Assembly (NCBI GenBank): GCA_905250115.1
Contig: CAJNOI010000119.1
Coordinates: 19,779-83,778, forward strand
Origin: Adineta steineri
Taxonomy: Eukaryota; Rotifera; Eurotatoria; Adinetida; Adinetidae
DNA length: 64,000 nt
Direction of reading: 5' to 3'
Below, one piece after another: positions 53,403-64,000 of the stretch. Made by a program: the position numbers and the translations under genes. Position 1 is the stretch's first letter. Each line of letters starts with the position of its first letter. Under the pieces are notes generated by a model. The model did no database searches and had not been told where the DNA came from. It was given only the letters and a program-made list of their open reading frames with translations.

Positions 53403-56236
53403 ATGGCCTATTGTGAACCTATTGTTGTACTTTATGGACAAAGTAAAAGTATTTCAACAATTAATCTACGACTTCCAGTTTCCTTCGTACTAGCAACAGA
53501 TGAAATAATACTTGAAGATCTTATTAATTCTGACGCTCAATCATCCGATACATGTCTACAGCGTTATTTTATAATTCTTCTGGAATCAATCAACGATAAT
53601 GTTCTTGAACATTTACAAACTAATCATCGTGTTCAAGTAATCTATAGTCGAGAGATATTGACCTGTACATCAGATCGTTCAAAACTACATCGGATTATCA
53701 ATAAACAAATGCAACAATTTACACTTGATTTAACAGCAGATATCGTACATTTTCTTACGAGTGAAGGCGAAAAACAAGCAAAATTAGAGCGATTAGATTT
53801 AGTTAAAATCTATTATCGTCAAGCACGATTATTAAAAGAATGGGCTATGTCATTTATTAAAGTATACTAATATTTAATAACCATACTCTTATTTTAATAT
53901 TGTGCTTTTCTATAGGCTGAACCATGCCATATTTTACTTATTCCATTGAATTGTAATCAAGAAAATTTAAATAGTGCTCAAGAAGAATTACAAAACATCT
54001 GTAAGTATCGTAACAGAATGATGTGAGCAATTTTTTTGCGTACCTCTATAGGATTATAAATGTAAAGCACAAAGTCATTACTATATTCGATATAATTTTA
54101 TTTTTAGGTAAGAATCTAGGTTATACTTCTGTGATTATTCGAACACTTGATGATTATATTTCTGCAACTGACGAAGAAAAACCATGTCTTCTTCCATATA
54201 GTCAAATTCTATTGAATAATGAAGATCCAAAATATATCGGTGAATTAATTAGAAAACTTTCACCATTACGATTATATTTGTATGGTAATAATGAATCTAT
54301 TTCAAGTCAATGGAGTGATTTAATGATAAGTTGTGAAACACATGTTATGGAAGATGAAGATAGTTGGTGTGCTTTTATTGAAAATGAACAGATTGATGAT
54401 GGAATAAAATGGAATTTTGGTTTTTTATTTGGAGGAAAATGGCAAATTAAACGATTATCTCCAATTAATTTAACTGAATTGCAAAAAAATCTTCGTTTTC
54501 AATCTGCTCTTCGTCGAGCTTTTAAAACTTTTACTTATCGTCAATCTGAAATAACAGCAAAAATATTTGAATGGTATGATAAATGTATACACGAAGGTGT
54601 TCTTCATGTACAGGTAAACGTCAATGTGCTTCATATTAAATTATTATTTTTTATTCTCTTTAAATAGCCTCAACTGTCTCGGCAACAACAAGAGAAAAGT
54701 AATGAATATAAAAATTCAACAACATCAGATTTATCCCAATATATCGTTAAAAGACCATCAGGTTTTAATTATCGTCAAAAGACAGAATCTAAAGGAATAT
54801 CATTTATTTGGTTAGATGAAATTGTAAAATCATCTAATAATATTCTTGATAAAATAATTGAACCATTCCAATGGTGTTTCTTTGATAATATATTTAAATG
54901 TATATCACATATTGAAAATCAATTACGACAACAAAATGAAATATTTCTTGTTACATCAGGCACATTAGGTTGCGAATTATTTAGTACAGCTTATGTATTA
55001 TTAACAGCTATTCGATTCGTTTATATTTATTGTTCTCAAGTTAGTTTACAAGAAAAATGGACAAATTATCGTTCTCAAATACGAGGAGTTTTTAATGATC
55101 CATCGATGTTAGAAGAGAAAATAAAACAAGACTTTCAACATATATATCAATCAAGCCTGTTCATGAATACAACAATAGAAGTAGGTATATGAAGAGTCCA
55201 GTAAACATATATTGTCTGATTGCTTGCTTGTATGTCCACAGGGTCAAAAAAACATCGAAGATTAATTTTCCAGAAAAGACATTTCTAGAGGTATTTCGAT
55301 GAAGGGACTTCGAATCTGATGTTAGTGTGTGCAAGTTATATAAGTAAAAGGTTCCGTAGCATTGTAGAACACCATTTCTACGAGAAAGAGCTAAGCGAGT
55401 CCTTAGACGAGCGTTACTTGTCATTTCATATTAAATTTTAGTCTTACATCACATCAACAACTGATAATGAAACGTTAATTTCTGCACCAATAATTGTTTA
55501 TAATCAAGAACACGCTCATACATTTATGGCTCATCAACGTACAATAGATACACTTCTTTGTTTACCACATACAACCGGAGCACGAGTTATAATGATAACA
55601 GAATTATGTCGTATATTCAATGATAATGAAACAATTCTTGAACAGGTAAACAAGTTCGCATTGACGTATAATTCTAATAATGCAATTCAATGGTATACTC
55701 GAGATTCATTTTTATTTCGTTTAATTAATAAAATACTTCGATCAAGTGATGCTGAAATGATGTTTAAATTACGATACTTTCTAACAGATTTATATGAACA
55801 ACTTGATAATGTTTATAAACAAACACAAATATATAATACATCAACTATAGAGAAACTTTATCGTGGTCAATTAATATCAAAAATTGAATTAGAATATTTA
55901 AAACAAATACAAGGTCATATTATATCAATAAAAACATTTTTCTCCACGACTACATCGTTACAAATAGCTCTTACATTTGCAAATAGTTCGGTCAATGATA
56001 ATGATTTCATTCCAATTGTATTCTGTATTGAAACAAATCCATATATTCAACATAAACGACCTTATGCAAATATTTCAAAATTTTCAATATATCAAGATGA
56101 AGACGAAATATTATTTTCTATGGGTAGTTTATTTCGTATTCAATCTATTGAAGAATTCGATGGAATGAATAATACTCCTATTATCTATTTACAAATGATT
56201 GATCAAAAAGAAATTGATTTAATTCATTTTTCTTAA
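53403..56236 (+). CDS. mono-ADP-ribosyltransferase-fold protein with large N-terminal region
   Basis: The gene starts at ATG 53403 (MAYCEPIVVLYGQSKS). Introns can be placed after LLKEWAMSFIK (53871), after LQNIC, after EGVLHVQ and at 55182..55441. The exons stay in frame to 56236, giving about 790 aa. The C-terminal 220 aa have the R-S-E pattern of arginine-specific ADP-ribosyltransferases: YRGQ (Arg), FFSTTTS (Ser-Thr-Ser) and YQDEDEILF, which carries the E-x-E pair in front of the IL strand. The N-terminal two thirds has no known domain. Animals and bdelloids have many such ARTs; they transfer ADP-ribose from NAD+ to protein. No signal peptide is seen, so it is probably intracellular. The fourth intron is about five times longer than its neighbours. 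Confidence 0.78.
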
Positions 56237-56460
56237 ATTTAAAAATAAAAATTTTTTTTTTGTAACGTTTATTATCGTAAATAATAAATGATAAAAACAA
56301 CTGGTTTAGTCGATTTTTCTTGTACGAAATACTGAATCCCCCGTGATCACATGTATGGTGTCATTTACCTACATAAAATATGATGTAAACAAATATAAGG
56401 AGGATTACGAAGCAAAAAAAAACATGTTATTTTGTCTATTTATATAATAAATCGTTAGTA

Positions 56461-56958
56461 ATGAAGTATTTTTATACAAATCAACATATTCAATATAATC
56501 TTGAATCAACTCAAATTTCTCGTAATCTTAATTATCCATTATGGCATTTACAAGATGTACTTTTACCATTATTTGAAAAAGATTATACATATGATAGTTT
56601 ACGTGAAACAATACAAAGTGCTAATCACATTTGGTGTGCATATGAAAATGGAAAATGTATTGGATGTGCTTTAATAACGGATATTGGATCGTATGGTGGA
56701 CTTTATGTTATATTATTTGGTGTAAAAAAATCAGCACAAGGTCGTGGTATTGGTAAACGTTTATTAGAAGATATTATTCGATGGTCTCGTAAACATGGAT
56801 ATAAATTTATTTATTTACATACGGAATATACGAATAAAAAAGCTATTGGAATGTATGAAAGAGCTGGTTTTCGACAAGAATTTTATCAATCAAATTTCAG
56901 CGATCAATTACCGCGATTTGGATCAAATATTGCTTCAATGATATTATTTTTGATGTAG
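56461..56958 (+). CDS. GNAT-family N-acetyltransferase
   Basis: A single-exon gene of 165 aa, normal length for a free-standing GNAT. The acetyl-CoA-binding motif A is GVKKSAQGRGIGKRLLEDII (Q-x-x-G-x-G). Motif B follows with YLHTEYTNKKAIGMYERAGF, where the Tyr of xxYERxGF is the usual general acid. It would transfer an acetyl group from acetyl-CoA to an amine. The substrate is unknown, and such small GNATs range from ribosomal-protein to drug or polyamine acetylases. No targeting signal is seen. Confidence 0.88.
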   Translation: MKYFYTNQHIQYNLESTQISRNLNYPLWHLQDVLLPLFEKDYTYDSLRETIQSANHIWCAYENGKCIGCALITDIGSYGGLYVILFGVKKSAQGRGIGKRLLEDIIRWSRKHGYKFIYLHTEYTNKKAIGMYERAGFRQEFYQSNFSDQLPRFGSNIASMILFLM

Positions 56959-57934
56959 CAATAAAAAGATTTTATTCTTAGAAATGAATTTATACAATTT
57001 CATTGAAGAAAAATTTAGGAAAAATAAACAGATTTCTTCTTTGAAAATGTAAATAAGAATAAATTTTTTTTATATAAGATTGTTCAATATTTAACGTACA
57101 AAAATTGATGTTTCTTTGTTATATGATATCAGTTTGTATTTAACTGATTGAAAAAGAAATTTCTTATGTGTATGCTTGACTGTGTTGCATTCTCAAGGAG
57201 AGATGCATTTGTTACAAGGATTATTCTTTACAATCATATCTATTCTCTTCTTTTTCTCTATGGACATGTGCGTCTATAAAATATTATTATTGTCCTGATT
57301 ATTATATAAAAAAAATAAATATTCATTTACGGTTTCTATCATAAATACTGATGAAAATTCAATGTCATATATTTCAATGAAAGACATCAATATGATAGAA
57401 TAAAACATACAACTTAATTATTATATTGGATTTTAAAAAATGGACGTAGTTATATTTTATTACTCTTTTTTTTGCAATACAAAACAAAATATTCCATTAA
57501 GTTTTATACTTATATTATCACCTCATAAAATAATTCAAATTTACAGAATCTCAATATTGACTGATATGCATTACTAAATATTTAATCTCATATCGTTTTT
57601 TTTGTCCCACTTTTTATATTCGCGTTTTTTAAGCTGTTGATAGTAAATATTTTTCGAGTAAAGAAAAAGACCATCTATTTATAAAAATAACTTGATCCTG
57701 TAACTGTTCCATCTTTTTAATAAATCAGATAATCCTAATACAAATTTTAAACAGGATTAATATGTATATATTCCTTTATCATTGTTTTTAATGTATAATA
57801 TTCAGAAATCCTGTGATAATATAAAGTAAATATTAGTATAAAAAACTTTGCCTTGTTTTTCGATATTTATAAAAATCACAATGTATGTCTTAAATGTTCA
57901 TTGAAAAATTCATTATACTTCTTTTTTTTTATCG
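56959..57934. other. intergenic, nothing recognised
   Basis: About 1 kb between the convergent GNAT gene and the minus-strand secreted protein gene. No RNA gene or repeat recognised. Confidence 0.4.
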
Positions 57935-58772
57935 TTATATACTTCGACTTCCACCTGATGTTGTTGGAGTTGGTGAACCTGTTGGACATGGATTAGCAAA
58001 TAGATTTGAAGCTGGTTTACCACGTACAATATTGAAGAGACGCGTTGTTGTAAATGTACTACGTTCTGGTGATGAAAAATCCATTCTATAAATTTTAAGA
58101 ATTCCTTAGATTGTTGCTCTATCTAATATTGTATGAACATTTTTACCTTACTAATGTATTATTATTATCAAGGAAAAATCTAACACTTATCATTCCACCA
58201 AATAAAATATCCCATGTTTGTAATGGTTCTCGATTAGCATAGAAAAGATTATCATTAACAAGACCAGCAAATGTAGCATGATAATCAGCTAGAATAGTTG
58301 GTGGAAAGAGAGGATAAGCGGGTGTTACATTATAAAGCGCACAGGATCCTGTTGAAGCTGTTGATGGTGATAATGTGTATCTAAAAATTGTATTTCATAT
58401 TTTTAAATATGATTCTTATGTAGTATAAAAAAATATAACTTACACATAATTTGGAACTGTACCATCACTATTGGCCTTTGTATAATCGAAAAGCGAACTC
58501 GCAACAATACCATCATAGGTAACATCCATGCGAAGGTGTCCCTCTGACAAACCTGCATAAATCATTCCACTTGCAACGTGTGAAATACCAGTTCCATCCC
58601 ATTTATGTTGTACGTATGCAGCTTGATATTCAGCAAGAATAGAATTTGGTGGTTGTGGTGCACGAAAATCACCAGCGAAAAGATTGTTGGAGAACTCCAT
58701 TGTAGGATAAAAGAGAGATATAAATGATAAGAAACAAAAGATAATCGGGAAGCAAGCAGACATATTGCTCAA
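57935..58772 (-). CDS. secreted protein with two similar modules, family uncertain
   Basis: Three exons, 58772..58444, 58380..58147 and 58085..57935, with introns of 63 and 61 nt, join into about 237 aa. A signal peptide (SACFPIIFCFLSFISLF) is followed by two modules that look like an internal duplication. The first starts PPNSILAEYQAAYVQH and includes GHLRMDVTYDG. The second starts PPTILADYHATFAGL and includes GGMISVRFFLDNNN. The second module plus the last exon end in a Thr/Pro/Ser-rich tail. The alternation of aromatic strands and the YDG turn recall ependymin-like or lipid-binding beta folds, but I am not sure enough to name one. Confidence 0.65.
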
Positions 58773-59287
58773 TTATTTTTAATCTATAGAAAAATGTACG
58801 ATCAAACTAATAATATATATTTACTTGATATAATTTTCTCGAGCAAGGTTTTACTTACAGTTAAAGTATATCGTATTTATCACGTTAATAAACTATCCTG
58901 GTTTTCATGTTATTTATCATACTTACTTGAATGAGAAGTAGAATAAAAAAAATATTTTGTTCTTAAGATAACATGATATTGAGTATAAGCATAAGACGAC
59001 GAAGAAAAACAGAAAGATAACATCAATTCTTGTATAAACTTATGATGACTAATTTTGAAAGAAAAAAAACACAAAATAGCTGTGTGTACATAAAAACGAT
59101 GTGAATGAATAATCGGTAATATGATTTTATAAGATCAAATTTCAAAATATTTAACAAATGCGTAATTGATTATGTATTTATTTTTGACATCTTAAGAAAA
59201 AATTTCATTTTTTTATTATTCAAATAATCAAAATTTATTCTACAGAAATAATAATCAAAAAGACGTTCAGATTTATTTATTTGTTTA
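58773..59287. other. intergenic, nothing recognised
   Basis: AT-rich; contains the promoter of the secreted protein and the 3' flank of the amidase. Confidence 0.4.
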
Positions 59288-60913
59288 TTATTCTCTACCC
59301 ATTGCTTGTTCAATTATTTCAACACATTTCATTACTTTTTCATCATTATATCGTCGACAGATCACTTGTAATCCAATTGGTGCATTAGCATAAGCTTGTG
59401 GTGATGTATATAATTCATAATTTTCCTTATCTAATGAGTTTCTAGGTTTATAATCAACTTCTATTTGATCTCTAACAAGATCAACAGTTGTAACAGGAAA
59501 AACAGCAGCTGGATAATCAAGAAGATTCCATATAGAAGTATAACCCCACCATTTTGCTGTACCATGTTGAGGAGCTGCAGATGGACCGACCGGTGTAAGA
59601 AGACAATCGATTGAACAATTCAAAGATTTTTCTCGTTCATTCCATATTTTTGCATATTGAGTACGATAGGTTTCTCTTTCTGAAATTAATCCATTCATTT
59701 CTGTCCAATTTCTTTTCTTTACATTTGGTTGATTAAAAATCCATTCTGTTAAAGGTAATAATTGCTCATTTGTCTCTGCTATTAGATTTCGTTCTTCTTC
59801 GGCACCATTACAATAGAAGAGTGCACTTATTAAATCCCATCCTTTTTGATGATCAATTGGTTCCCAATCAATTACTCGAATTCCAGCTTTTTTTAAATGT
59901 TCAATTGTTTCACGAAGAGCTCGAATTATAGGTGGATGTGGATGTACAACATTATCATCCCACATGACTGCAACTGTTAAATTAATTGAATTTAATGAAA
60001 TTAATCGCCAAGGAATAGGAACAAGCGATGGTTCTTTCAGCCATGGTTCAGCATCGAGTATTGTTTTCATAAATAGATTAATATCTTCTCTTCCTCGTGC
60101 AAGTGGACCAACTACACCAAGAATACTTTCTCTTCCTGATTGTATTCCCATTATACCTTGTTTTGGTATTCGAAAAGTAGTCGGCCTTAAACCATATATT
60201 CCATTATTGGCAGCTGGGGATCGCACACTGCCACCAATATCAGTTCCAACACCCATAGGACTACCTTTCAAACTAATTAACGGACCTTCACCACCACTAC
60301 TTCCACCACAAGTTAAATTTCGATTAAATGGATTGACAGTTTTTCCATAAATAGGATTATCACATTCTAAATGCATAAGACTTTGTGGTTGAGCAGTACG
60401 AACATAAAATATTGCACCAGCTTCATAAAGAATCTTTAAAACAAGAGCATCATCTTCAGCAATTCTGTTCATCCATGTCATATAACCTGCACTAGTTCGT
60501 CGTCCACGCATTGGTATATAATCTTTAACAGAGATCGGTAAACCGTGAAGTGCCCCTATTGGTTGCCCACGTTTTTTAAATTCTTCATCTAAATATTTAG
60601 CTCGATTAATAGCTTCATCACCAAGAAATTCTGTTGCACAATTAGTTAATTGATGAGCAATACCAGCACGTTTAAGATAAGCTTTAATTACTTGTTCAGC
60701 TGTCAATTGTCCATTAGCCAATAAAGTAACAAGTTGACAAGATGTATAATTTTCGGTGATATTAATTTCTTCCTTTGATAAAAGACCGCATTGACATGGA
60801 ATTTCACTTACATCAAGAATTGATGAATCAGGAGTTAAATCTCCAAGTAAACTATTCTTAGGAATAGATTCATCTCGAATTGTAAGAATTTGTTGAATCG
60901 TAGAAGATGCCAT
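59288..60913 (-). CDS. amidase-signature enzyme, fungal acetamidase-like
   Basis: A single-exon gene. The second ATG (60913) gives 541 aa beginning MASSTIQQIL. The upstream ATG at 60964 would add 17 hydrophobic residues that could be a weak signal, and fungal relatives usually begin near the second. The amidase-signature catalytic triad is visible: Lys in ISVKDYIPM, the cis-Ser in CGGSSGGEG, and the nucleophile Ser in GTDIGGSVRSPA. The enzyme hydrolyses amide bonds. The KEEINITENYTSCQLVTLLA opening and the C-terminal part (SPQAYANAPIGLQVICRRYN) resemble fungal acetamidases (AmdS type). The absence of introns fits an acquired gene. It is close in mechanism, not in fold, to the M20 hydrolase at 4751. 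Confidence 0.9.
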   Translation of the reverse strand: MASSTIQQILTIRDESIPKNSLLGDLTPDSSILDVSEIPCQCGLLSKEEINITENYTSCQLVTLLANGQLTAEQVIKAYLKRAGIAHQLTNCATEFLGDEAINRAKYLDEEFKKRGQPIGALHGLPISVKDYIPMRGRRTSAGYMTWMNRIAEDDALVLKILYEAGAIFYVRTAQPQSLMHLECDNPIYGKTVNPFNRNLTCGGSSGGEGPLISLKGSPMGVGTDIGGSVRSPAANNGIYGLRPTTFRIPKQGIMGIQSGRESILGVVGPLARGREDINLFMKTILDAEPWLKEPSLVPIPWRLISLNSINLTVAVMWDDNVVHPHPPIIRALRETIEHLKKAGIRVIDWEPIDHQKGWDLISALFYCNGAEEERNLIAETNEQLLPLTEWIFNQPNVKKRNWTEMNGLISERETYRTQYAKIWNEREKSLNCSIDCLLTPVGPSAAPQHGTAKWWGYTSIWNLLDYPAAVFPVTTVDLVRDQIEVDYKPRNSLDKENYELYTSPQAYANAPIGLQVICRRYNDEKVMKCVEIIEQAMGRE

Positions 60914-61690
60914 ATGTGTGAAGCTGGTTAGTGAAATTTTTGATAAGAACGAAACAACAAACAATAACTGATAAGTATAATATAAAATAACACAACGAAA
61001 AAGAAAACGTTTCGATTCATCATTCGTCTTTCTAAATCAATGTATTCAACATATTTATGCACTTTGACATACATATTATATTCGAAATAATAAAACTTAA
61101 TCTGATAGATAACAATACCGAATTTATTCGAAGGAAAACATACACATACTAACTTCATCAGTTTTTAATCATTATATAAAATTCTAATACTGATGTATTA
61201 TACGTCAGCGAGTACTTAACTGAAGCAAAGAAGTTTGTTAATATATTTTAGTGATTATCATATTGATCTCTTCTATACATTCTAGGAAGTGAAATTTAGT
61301 CGAAGTGATTCTTTATTTACCTATACTAATATGAAATTCAATTATTAATAATTATTTGCATATTAATAATATAACCAATGCAAGTAATATAATGCTAAAA
61401 AGGAACTATGCTTAAAATATGTACGTCAATTCATATGTATATATGCATGATTACTCGTTAAGTATGATGGAAAAATGAATAAATTAAATTTGTAATAAAA
61501 GAATATTAAAAAAACATCCAACTAATGAATTCATCAATACGTTTATAAATATATAAATATATCGAAGATCCAGCATATTTTATTAGTTTTCTTTTCATCG
61601 TGAAAAAAACATCAGAATATTCAGTAGGTATTCTTGTAATTTTTGTCTGTTTTATTGATATGCTTGATATCTTTTAAGGAATTATTAAAA
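60914..61690. other. divergent intergenic region
   Basis: Separates the minus-strand amidase from the plus-strand secreted protein and must hold both promoters. No defined element can be called. Confidence 0.35.
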
Positions 61691-62100
61691 ATGAACAAAT
61701 TATCACTTCTTCTTGCTTTTCTTGGTTGTATTCTTATTAGTGGTGTTGTAAGCGAAACCAAATTTGAGTTTCCTGTTAAAGAATGTGCTACGAGTATTGC
61801 GACCTCTATTTATACGGGATGTATGGTTGCAATGGCTCAGTCCATCTATAAAGTTCATCAATGGGGTGAAGACACACCAATGACTATCTGTGGTAATCCA
61901 TGTATAGGAAATTTGAAGGGACGAATTTCAAAATTTCAATGAAATTGGGATGCTAAGTTTCATTGTACAAATAAAGGACAAGGAATTACAGGTGAATCTA
62001 GTGCATTAAGCCGAGATGGAGCTATGAAAGGAGCTCTTGAAAATTGGATGGCTCAAGCATCACAAGCTGGCAAAATCAATGTTGAAGACTTCAAATGTTA
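61691..62100 (+). CDS. small secreted protein interrupted by an in-frame TGA
   Basis: The start MNKLSLLLAFLGCILISGVV is a signal peptide. The frame runs to TGA at 61940..61942 and then stays open in the same frame to TAA at 62098..62100. The total is 135 codons plus the internal stop. Sequence on both sides looks equally protein-like, with cysteines before it (KECATS, GCMVA, CGNPCIG) and after it (FHCTNKGQ, EDFKC end). The codon follows RISKFQ and precedes NWDAKF, so a TGG-to-TGA change is the simplest origin. No selenocysteine element was recognised. No known family. Confidence 0.6.
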
Positions 62101-62421
62101 ACAATACTTCATTTATTAAAAAAACAAACTATTACTTTTTATTGTAATAAAGAGTTTTGAGTTTTTTTTATAAAGACATCTTTGCAGTATTCATGAACTA
62201 CTTATACCATCAATGTTATACAACTGACAAAAGTATACTATTTGCAAGCTTTCATATCAGTGGTTAGACTTTCGATAGATAACAGTGCATTTTAACATTG
62301 AATCTTAACTCGATTATTCATAGGAAAATACATTCTTTTCGATTGCCTTCATCTAAACAAATATTTGCTTATTATAAAATATATCGTTTTCAAATTATAT
62401 TTATGTATAATATTAAAAATA
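62101..62421. other. convergent 3' flanks
   Basis: Between two convergent genes; nothing recognised beyond likely 3' UTRs. Confidence 0.4.
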
Positions 62422-63216
62422 TTAATTATTAGAAGGCTTGTTTATAGCATACAAAAATCCATCATAACCTTTTTCTCCAACAGTTGCTAATGTAGTTGCT
62501 TCAACTGTTGAATCATTTTGAATATATTCTAACAGTCTACGAACACCTTCAATACTTGCATCACTTTGTTCTGGATCGGCTACTCGTCCATTACGTACGA
62601 CATTATCAACAATAATGATACCTCCATTCCTTACTAATCGTTTCGCTTGAATAAAATATTCAACATTCGATTGCTTGTCAGCATCGATAAAGGCTAAATC
62701 AAAACTAGCATCTGGATGAATATTAGGAAGCAATGTAATTGCAGGACCGACCAGTATCTTTACTTTATTTGTTAGACCAGCATTATCAATATTTTTTTGT
62801 GCAATCTACAGATAATTTGACTTTTTATACACTCGATTTAATTAATCAGTAATATTTCTACCTTGGCAAATTCATCAGAAATCTCACATGTGAGAATTTC
62901 ACCATCTACAGGAAGTGCTTTAGCCAACCAGATTGTCGAATATCTATATGATAGAATATATGAGAGTTAATAAATAGATATTCCGAACATAATACCCTCC
63001 AAGTGTTCCAATTTCCAGTATGCGTCGAGCTTGAATACTTTTGACTAACAGATTCAAAAATTTACCTTGTGCTTCACTTACCGCATAAGCGGGAAGTTTA
63101 TTTTGTTCACTTAAATTTAATGCAGAACTAAGAGCATCGTCATGAGGAATAAGAAAACGATTGTGATATTGATCAGAACGAATCCAATCTTGCATATCAG
63201 TTGGATCAAAAGCCAT
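62422..63216 (-). CDS. class I SAM-dependent O-methyltransferase (CCoAOMT/COMT family)
   Basis: Three exons, 63216..62996, 62943..62862 and 62805..62422, with introns of 52 and 56 nt, join into about 228 aa. The start at MAFDPTDMQDW (63216) is preferred over an upstream ATG, because family members begin at this helix. The SAM-binding motif ILEIGTLGGYSTIWLA spans the first junction, so splicing is needed to make it. CEISDEF, DLAFIDADKQSNVEYF (metal-binding Asp) and GGIIIVDNVVRNG (metal ligands) are the expected later motifs. The family methylates catechol-type hydroxyls with a divalent metal. Bacteria, plants and animals all have members. The two introns show it is adapted to this genome. Confidence 0.9.
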
Positions 63217-63591
63217 TTTTTCAGTAGTAAATATTATAAAACAATATATGTCTTCAATGTAAAATAAAAAGAAAACTCTTATAATTTTATTTGTCAAATA
63301 ATACGCAACAATGAAATTTTTCTATCACAGATATCGCTCTCATCTTTCATTAACAAAAATATTATCATTCATATTTATTTTATACTTATTCAAGAAATAA
63401 ATATACCATTTTATATTGCGCATTTATTTTTCATGATTGAAAAAAAAAAGTTTCTAGTAAATACAAGGCAGATTACGATAAGAACAGAAAGAAAAGAAAG
63501 ATATATTTAAACGTGCTATATAAAACGTGCTCGTATCATAACACATTTCTTTACGTAAATCATTTATTCTTATTTTTTTTTCGTATATTAA
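63217..63591. other. divergent intergenic region
   Basis: Lies between the minus-strand methyltransferase and a short plus-strand ORF. No defined element. Confidence 0.35.
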
Positions 63592-63810
63592 ATGTCTTCT
63601 TCATCTACTAATACTAAGTCAAGTGGTTTCGGTATAACAATACATCATGCAGGTCAAAATGCTGACAATTCACTTGCACCATCGCCATCAGGTGGTAGTG
63701 GAGATCCTTTGAAGCAAACAACACAAAAATCTGATGGTCAACATGCAGCAAATGAATCAAATAAACAAGAAGCAATAAATGAAGATGATATTAAAAATAA
63801 TAAACCATAA
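63592..63810 (+). CDS. short hydrophilic, probably disordered protein
   Basis: A 72-aa ORF from ATG to stop, rich in Ser, Asn, Gln, Gly and Lys, with no hydrophobic core (SSSSTNTKSSGFGITIHHAG near the start; DDIKNNKP at the end). The composition recalls small hydrophilic stress proteins, but no LEA repeat or other family motif is visible, so I assign no function. The clean ATG and normal codon use support it being real. Confidence 0.5.
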   Translation: MSSSSTNTKSSGFGITIHHAGQNADNSLAPSPSGGSGDPLKQTTQKSDGQHAANESNKQEAINEDDIKNNKP

Positions 63811-64000
63811 ATATATAATTAAATATTGTTTTCTTTCTTTTTATTCAAGCAAATAAACTAAGATTCGATGTGTTGTTTTTGTAATTTACAAATGTTGATG
63901 TATTTCTTTAATATATCTTCAAAATATAACAAAAAAAAGGCAAAAAATATTTGTATGTACTAGAATATTTTGTTTTAAATTTACTCGAATGATAAAACAT

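Noticed and set aside
59964-60350. Plus-strand 128-aa ORF
   Set aside because: Antisense shadow of the amidase, whose catalytic motifs are intact on the other strand.
61691-62100. Selenoprotein explanation for the in-frame TGA
   Set aside because: No SECIS-like structure was recognised downstream and the local context does not match a known selenoprotein family.
1-64000. CRISPR array, bacterial operons or promoters
   Set aside because: No spaced direct repeats of CRISPR form. Introns, tRNA type and gene content are eukaryotic, so the bacterial-looking genes are best read as acquired genes in an animal genome rather than contamination, because they are linked to intron-containing genes.

Overview
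The window looks like a piece of a bdelloid rotifer nuclear genome (Adineta/Rotaria type). The DNA is very AT-rich, and the genes carry many tiny GT-AG introns, mostly 42-90 nt. Typical animal genes (ATG12, syntaxin, sphingomyelin synthase, ERICH3, a GPCR, initiator tRNA-Met) sit among genes that look bacterial or fungal in origin: an M20 amidohydrolase, an SDR, a DKNYY-repeat protein, a Dal5-type transporter, an acetamidase-type amidase and a dead class-V aminotransferase. Short inverted repeats built from the G-rich motif GGGTGTGGGTGTG recall the bdelloid telomere unit TGTGGG. The taxonomic call is inference; no rRNA or other marker is present.

Layout. 0-8 kb: a RING/zinc-finger/LRR protein (minus), a decayed Tc1/mariner-like transposon end, an M20D amidohydrolase and an SDR (both minus, single exon). 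8-15.4 kb: a divergent pair, consisting of a large armadillo-like/death-domain/TIR-TIR gene (minus) and an ERICH3-like ciliary gene (plus) whose exons I could chain. 15.7-24.7 kb: a secreted DKNYY-repeat protein, a two-domain VOC protein, and a many-exon gene for a type II membrane protein with a mucin-like stalk (15 exact-length 72-nt repeats) and a C-terminal kelch propeller. 25-33 kb: an aminotransferase pseudogene, a small secreted Tyr/Asn/Gly-rich protein, an F-box protein, sphingomyelin synthase, tRNA-Asp, tRNA-iMet, ATG12 and an LRR-only paralogue of the first gene. 34.7-38.2 kb: syntaxin, followed by a direct duplication of its last exon and 3' flank, with a scaffold gap and a truncated ORF between the copies. 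39-46 kb: a GPCR, a type I membrane protein, a broken mucin/FG-GAP gene and a membrane-anchored death-effector-like protein. 46.5-56.9 kb: a Dal5-family transporter, a UAS/F-box fusion, a claudin-like four-TM protein, an ADP-ribosyltransferase-fold protein and a GNAT acetyltransferase. 57.9-63.8 kb: a secreted two-repeat protein, an amidase, a secreted protein with an in-frame TGA, a class I O-methyltransferase and a short disordered ORF.

There is no operon-like functional organisation. The recurring themes are innate-immunity-like modules (TIR, death, DED, RING-LRR, F-box), acquired metabolic enzymes, and telomere-like hairpins lying just downstream of genes. Several coding frames are broken by one base, two of them at homopolymers (T8 and T10). 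These may be consensus errors rather than true pseudogenes.
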